From positions 1 to 9,113 of the forward strand of contig JADLGT010000064.1 of NCBI GenBank assembly GCA_020849195.1: DNA of 9,113 nt. The letters are read 5' to 3'. Source of the DNA: Bacteroidia bacterium. Its GTDB lineage: Bacteria; Bacteroidota; Bacteroidia; JABDFU01. The stretch's first letter is position 1. Each line of letters begins with the position of its first letter. A program made the translations under genes and the position numbers. The notes below the pieces were generated by a model. It worked only from the letters and a program-made list of their open reading frames with translations, made no database searches and was not told the DNA's origin. Positions 7,346-9,113 of the stretch are shown one piece after another.

Positions 7346-7353
7346 TAACTTTG
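7346..7353 (+). promoter_or_regulatory. Bacteroidota-type -7 promoter box for the DUF4271-hemD genes
   Basis: TAACTTTG fits the TAnnTTTG consensus exactly. Only a poor -33 partner (TTTCG at 7319-7323, 22 nt upstream) is visible. Transcription would start some 5-8 nt after the box, almost on the ATG at 7362, implying a nearly leaderless message. Confidence 0.45.
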
Positions 7354-7361
7354 TGGCAACA

Positions 7362-8351
7362 ATGCCGACATACATTAATTTTATTCCTCAACAGATTGAT
7401 ACCGTCAAAAAATTTAGCTTTGATGCAACAGGAAACCCCGCCCCCAAAATTGACGAGCAAACAAAAGCAGATTCGGTAATTGTAAAGAAGAAAAGAAAAA
7501 ACAAAACAGAAAAAACAGAAAAAAAAGTAGAAGCGGCAAAAACAAAGCAGCAGTCGGATAGCATTACTGTGACACAAAAGAGCGCAAGCCCAAATAAAGA
7601 CTTTGCGCGTTCTTCTGAAGCCGAAGTAAAACCAATTTCCGAAAAACATTTTTCTTCTCCCGAAAAAATACATCTTCAAAACAGGGAATACTGGACGCCA
7701 ACGATTATCTTATTTTCGCTCCTTATTGTTGTATGGGCGCGCAACTCACACAGCAATCGGTTTGCGCGTATAAGGAAATCTTTGTTTAACATTCGGGAGT
7801 TTTATCAAATGGTTAGGGAGGAATATGCAATTGTCAACAGTTTGTCAATAACCATGATGACCCTTTTCATTCTCACCCTATCGGTATTTATTTACCAAGT
7901 GAATTCATATTATAATATATATCCTACAAGTTCCAATCCGTTTTTGTTTTTCGTAAAAATTGTTGCATTTATATTTTTGTTTTTTATATGCAAACTAGTT
8001 GTAATAAATATATTAGGATATATCTTTTACAATAAACAAGATCACGTAAGCGAGTTTATTTATAATATTTCGCTTATGAATACATTTTGCGGACTTGCAC
8101 TTATTCCTATCATTACCATAATGGCATGTGTAAGCCCAACCTCCTTGCCAACAGTAGCCATCGGCGGTTTTACCATATTGGTAAGCATCTATCTATATAG
8201 AATTTTAAGAACATTTGCCATCAGTACGAGTGGTGGTGGAGTTTCTAAATTATATTTTTTTGTATATCTTTGCAGCCTTGAATTCTTGCCACTTGTTGTG
8301 ATTTTTAAAGTGATTATGAGTAGATTTTTGAAAAACGGGCAGGTATTCTGA
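7362..8351 (+). CDS. DUF4271 domain-containing membrane protein
   Basis: A 329-residue protein from this ATG. A GTG nine bases earlier (7353) would give 332; an in-frame TAA at 7341 rules out anything longer. I prefer the ATG because the GTG overlaps the putative -7 promoter box. The first 110 or so residues are hydrophilic and rich in Lys, Glu, Thr and Ser, likely disordered. Then come about six hydrophobic segments (numbering from the GTG: 115-129, 163-185, 197-225, 240-260, 266-288, 298-322). The C-terminal part, ILRTFAISTSGGGVSKLYFF then VYLCSLEFLPLVVIFK, is the part I recognise as DUF4271, a family of unknown function largely limited to Bacteroidota. It commonly sits directly before uroporphyrinogen-III synthase in those genomes, as here (33 nt to the next start). 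No catalytic motif is evident, and a role in heme synthesis is not shown by the sequence. Confidence 0.87.
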   Translation: MPTYINFIPQQIDTVKKFSFDATGNPAPKIDEQTKADSVIVKKKRKNKTEKTEKKVEAAKTKQQSDSITVTQKSASPNKDFARSSEAEVKPISEKHFSSPEKIHLQNREYWTPTIILFSLLIVVWARNSHSNRFARIRKSLFNIREFYQMVREEYAIVNSLSITMMTLFILTLSVFIYQVNSYYNIYPTSSNPFLFFVKIVAFIFLFFICKLVVINILGYIFYNKQDHVSEFIYNISLMNTFCGLALIPIITIMACVSPTSLPTVAIGGFTILVSIYLYRILRTFAISTSGGGVSKLYFFVYLCSLEFLPLVVIFKVIMSRFLKNGQVF

Positions 8352-8372
8352 GCTTCTTTATAAAAATCTACT
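8319..8372 (+). repeat. 11-bp perfect inverted repeat across the DUF4271 end and hemD leader
   Basis: AGTAGATTTTT (8319-8329) and AAAAATCTACT (8362-8372) are perfect reverse complements separated by 32 nt. A G-T pair can be added on each side. The left arm is inside the last codons of the DUF4271 gene, and the right arm ends 12 nt before the hemD ATG. As RNA it could form a long hairpin just ahead of hemD. Confidence 0.6.
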
Positions 8373-8384
8373 TCACTATCGCAA

Positions 8385-9113
8385 ATGAAGGTTAAAAGCA
8401 TATTGGTTACCCAACCTAAGCCCGAATCGGACAAATCTCCGTATTTCGATCTTGCTCAAAAATATCAACTTAAGATCGACTTTCGCCCGTTCATTCACAT
8501 TGAAGGAATTGAAGCTAAAGAGTTTCGGAAAGACCGGATAAGTATTCTCGATCATACCGCAGTTATATTAACAAGTCGCAGCGCAGCCGATCATTATTTT
8601 CGTATATGTAACGAGATGCGTATAAGTGTACCCGAAAGCATGAAGTATTTCTGCGTTTCGGAGTCAACGGCTTACTATCTTCAAAAATATGTACAGTTTC
8701 GAAAACGTAAAATATTTAACGGCAAGCAAACCTTTCACGACCTTGCCGAAATAATAAAAAAGCACAGTGGAGAAAATTTTTTACTCCCTTGTTCAGATAT
8801 ACACAAAGATGAAATCTCCGATTTTCTTGATCGACAAAATATTCGGTACAGTCGCGCTGTAATATTTAAAACAGTATCGAGTAACATACAGGATTTGAAA
8901 AATGTGAATTACGATATTTTGGTTTTCTTTAGTCCCATGACCATAAAATCGCTTTACAAAAATTTTCCTTCGTTCAAACAAAATCAAACTCGCATTGCCG
9001 CTCTTGGTCCGGCCACAGCAAAAGCCATAAAAGATGCCGGGCTAAAGCTTAACATTTATGCCCCAAGCCCGCAAGCTCCTTCTATGACTATGGCCATTGA
9101 AAACTACATTAAA
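8385..9113 (+). CDS. hemD: Uroporphyrinogen-III synthase (3' end outside the window)
   Basis: Reading frame open from ATG 8385 to the last base (243 codons, no stop), so the protein is nearly complete; members in this phylum are about 250 residues. The enzyme closes and inverts ring D of hydroxymethylbilane to give uroporphyrinogen III, the branch point to heme, siroheme and cobalamin, in the cytoplasm. HemD sequences are divergent, but this one shows the features of the Bacteroidota type: an N-terminus with ILVTQPKPESDKSPYFDLA, then KIDFRPFIHIEG, ILDHTAVILTSRSAADHYF, and the C-terminal FFSPMTIKSL, IAALGPATAKAIKDAG and APSPQAPSMTMAIENY segments expected of the two alternating alpha/beta lobes. 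It follows the DUF4271 gene by 33 nt, and no clear ribosome binding site is visible. A frame on the other strand near 8793-8987 is a shadow. Confidence 0.94.
   Translation, partial: MKVKSILVTQPKPESDKSPYFDLAQKYQLKIDFRPFIHIEGIEAKEFRKDRISILDHTAVILTSRSAADHYFRICNEMRISVPESMKYFCVSESTAYYLQKYVQFRKRKIFNGKQTFHDLAEIIKKHSGENFLLPCSDIHKDEISDFLDRQNIRYSRAVIFKTVSSNIQDLKNVNYDILVFFSPMTIKSLYKNFPSFKQNQTRIAALGPATAKAIKDAGLKLNIYAPSPQAPSMTMAIENYIK

Larger units (their letters stand above)
7096..7361 (+). other. Gene-free intergenic stretch
   Basis: About 260 nt with no open reading frame that I can support on either strand. The minus-strand frame that runs into it from 7679 is only the complement of the lysine-rich start of the DUF4271 gene. 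It holds a tandem TTGACAG pair, a TTTAAC/GTTAAA inverted repeat and a TAnnTTTG promoter box near its right end, listed separately. No tRNA, riboswitch or mobile-element end was recognised. It divides the YitT-family gene from the DUF4271-hemD pair and is the likely control region of the latter. Confidence 0.6.

Noticed and set aside
7308..7679. Minus-strand 123-codon frame opposite the DUF4271 gene
   Set aside because: It is rich in Phe and Cys because it is the complement of a lysine/glutamate-rich coding stretch. The + strand frame has a recognisable domain and a promoter box.

Overview
The window looks like a chromosomal segment from a member of the Bacteroidota. The DNA is AT-rich, start codons are preceded by A-rich stretches rather than clear Shine-Dalgarno sequences, one promoter candidate has the Bacteroidota-type TAnnTTTG box, and the right end carries a DUF4271 membrane protein followed by hemD, a pair I know from Bacteroidota genomes. 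The genus cannot be fixed from sequence alone; an anaerobic or facultative Bacteroidales/Marinilabiliales-like host is a guess. All recognised genes are on the + strand.

Left part (1-4674): a formate dehydrogenase locus. It holds the 3' end of fdhD (sulfurtransferase that activates the enzyme), then a NuoE-NuoF fusion diaphorase subunit (550 aa), then a NuoG-like plus molybdopterin catalytic subunit (910 aa). The fdhD and diaphorase genes overlap by 16 nt, and the two enzyme subunits are 12 nt apart, so this is a tight operon. Together the two subunits make a complete soluble NAD(P)-linked formate dehydrogenase: formate is oxidised at a Cys-ligated Mo/W-bis-MGD centre, electrons pass along five Fe-S clusters of the alpha subunit to the [4Fe-4S], FMN and NAD site of the beta subunit. 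The layout resembles the two-subunit FDH1 of Methylobacterium more than FdsGBA, which has a separate FdsG. There is no separate NuoE-like or FdsD gene in view.

Middle (4675-7095): a 12-TM major facilitator transporter of the AraJ/drug-H+ antiporter type, then a YitT-family membrane protein (DUF161 + DUF2179). Nothing ties them functionally to formate. A hairpin follows the FDH stop codon, and a second hairpin lies between the transporter and the YitT gene.

Right part (7096-9113): a gene-free stretch of about 260 nt with short repeats and a promoter candidate, then a DUF4271 membrane protein and uroporphyrinogen-III synthase (hemD, running off the window end), the latter feeding tetrapyrrole synthesis. 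An 11-bp perfect inverted repeat spans the DUF4271/hemD junction.

I see no mobile element, CRISPR array, RNA gene or obvious new system. The items most worth a second look are the two-subunit FDH with a shortened NuoE loop, the hemD-leader inverted repeat, and the near-leaderless DUF4271 start with TTAAC repeats around its promoter.
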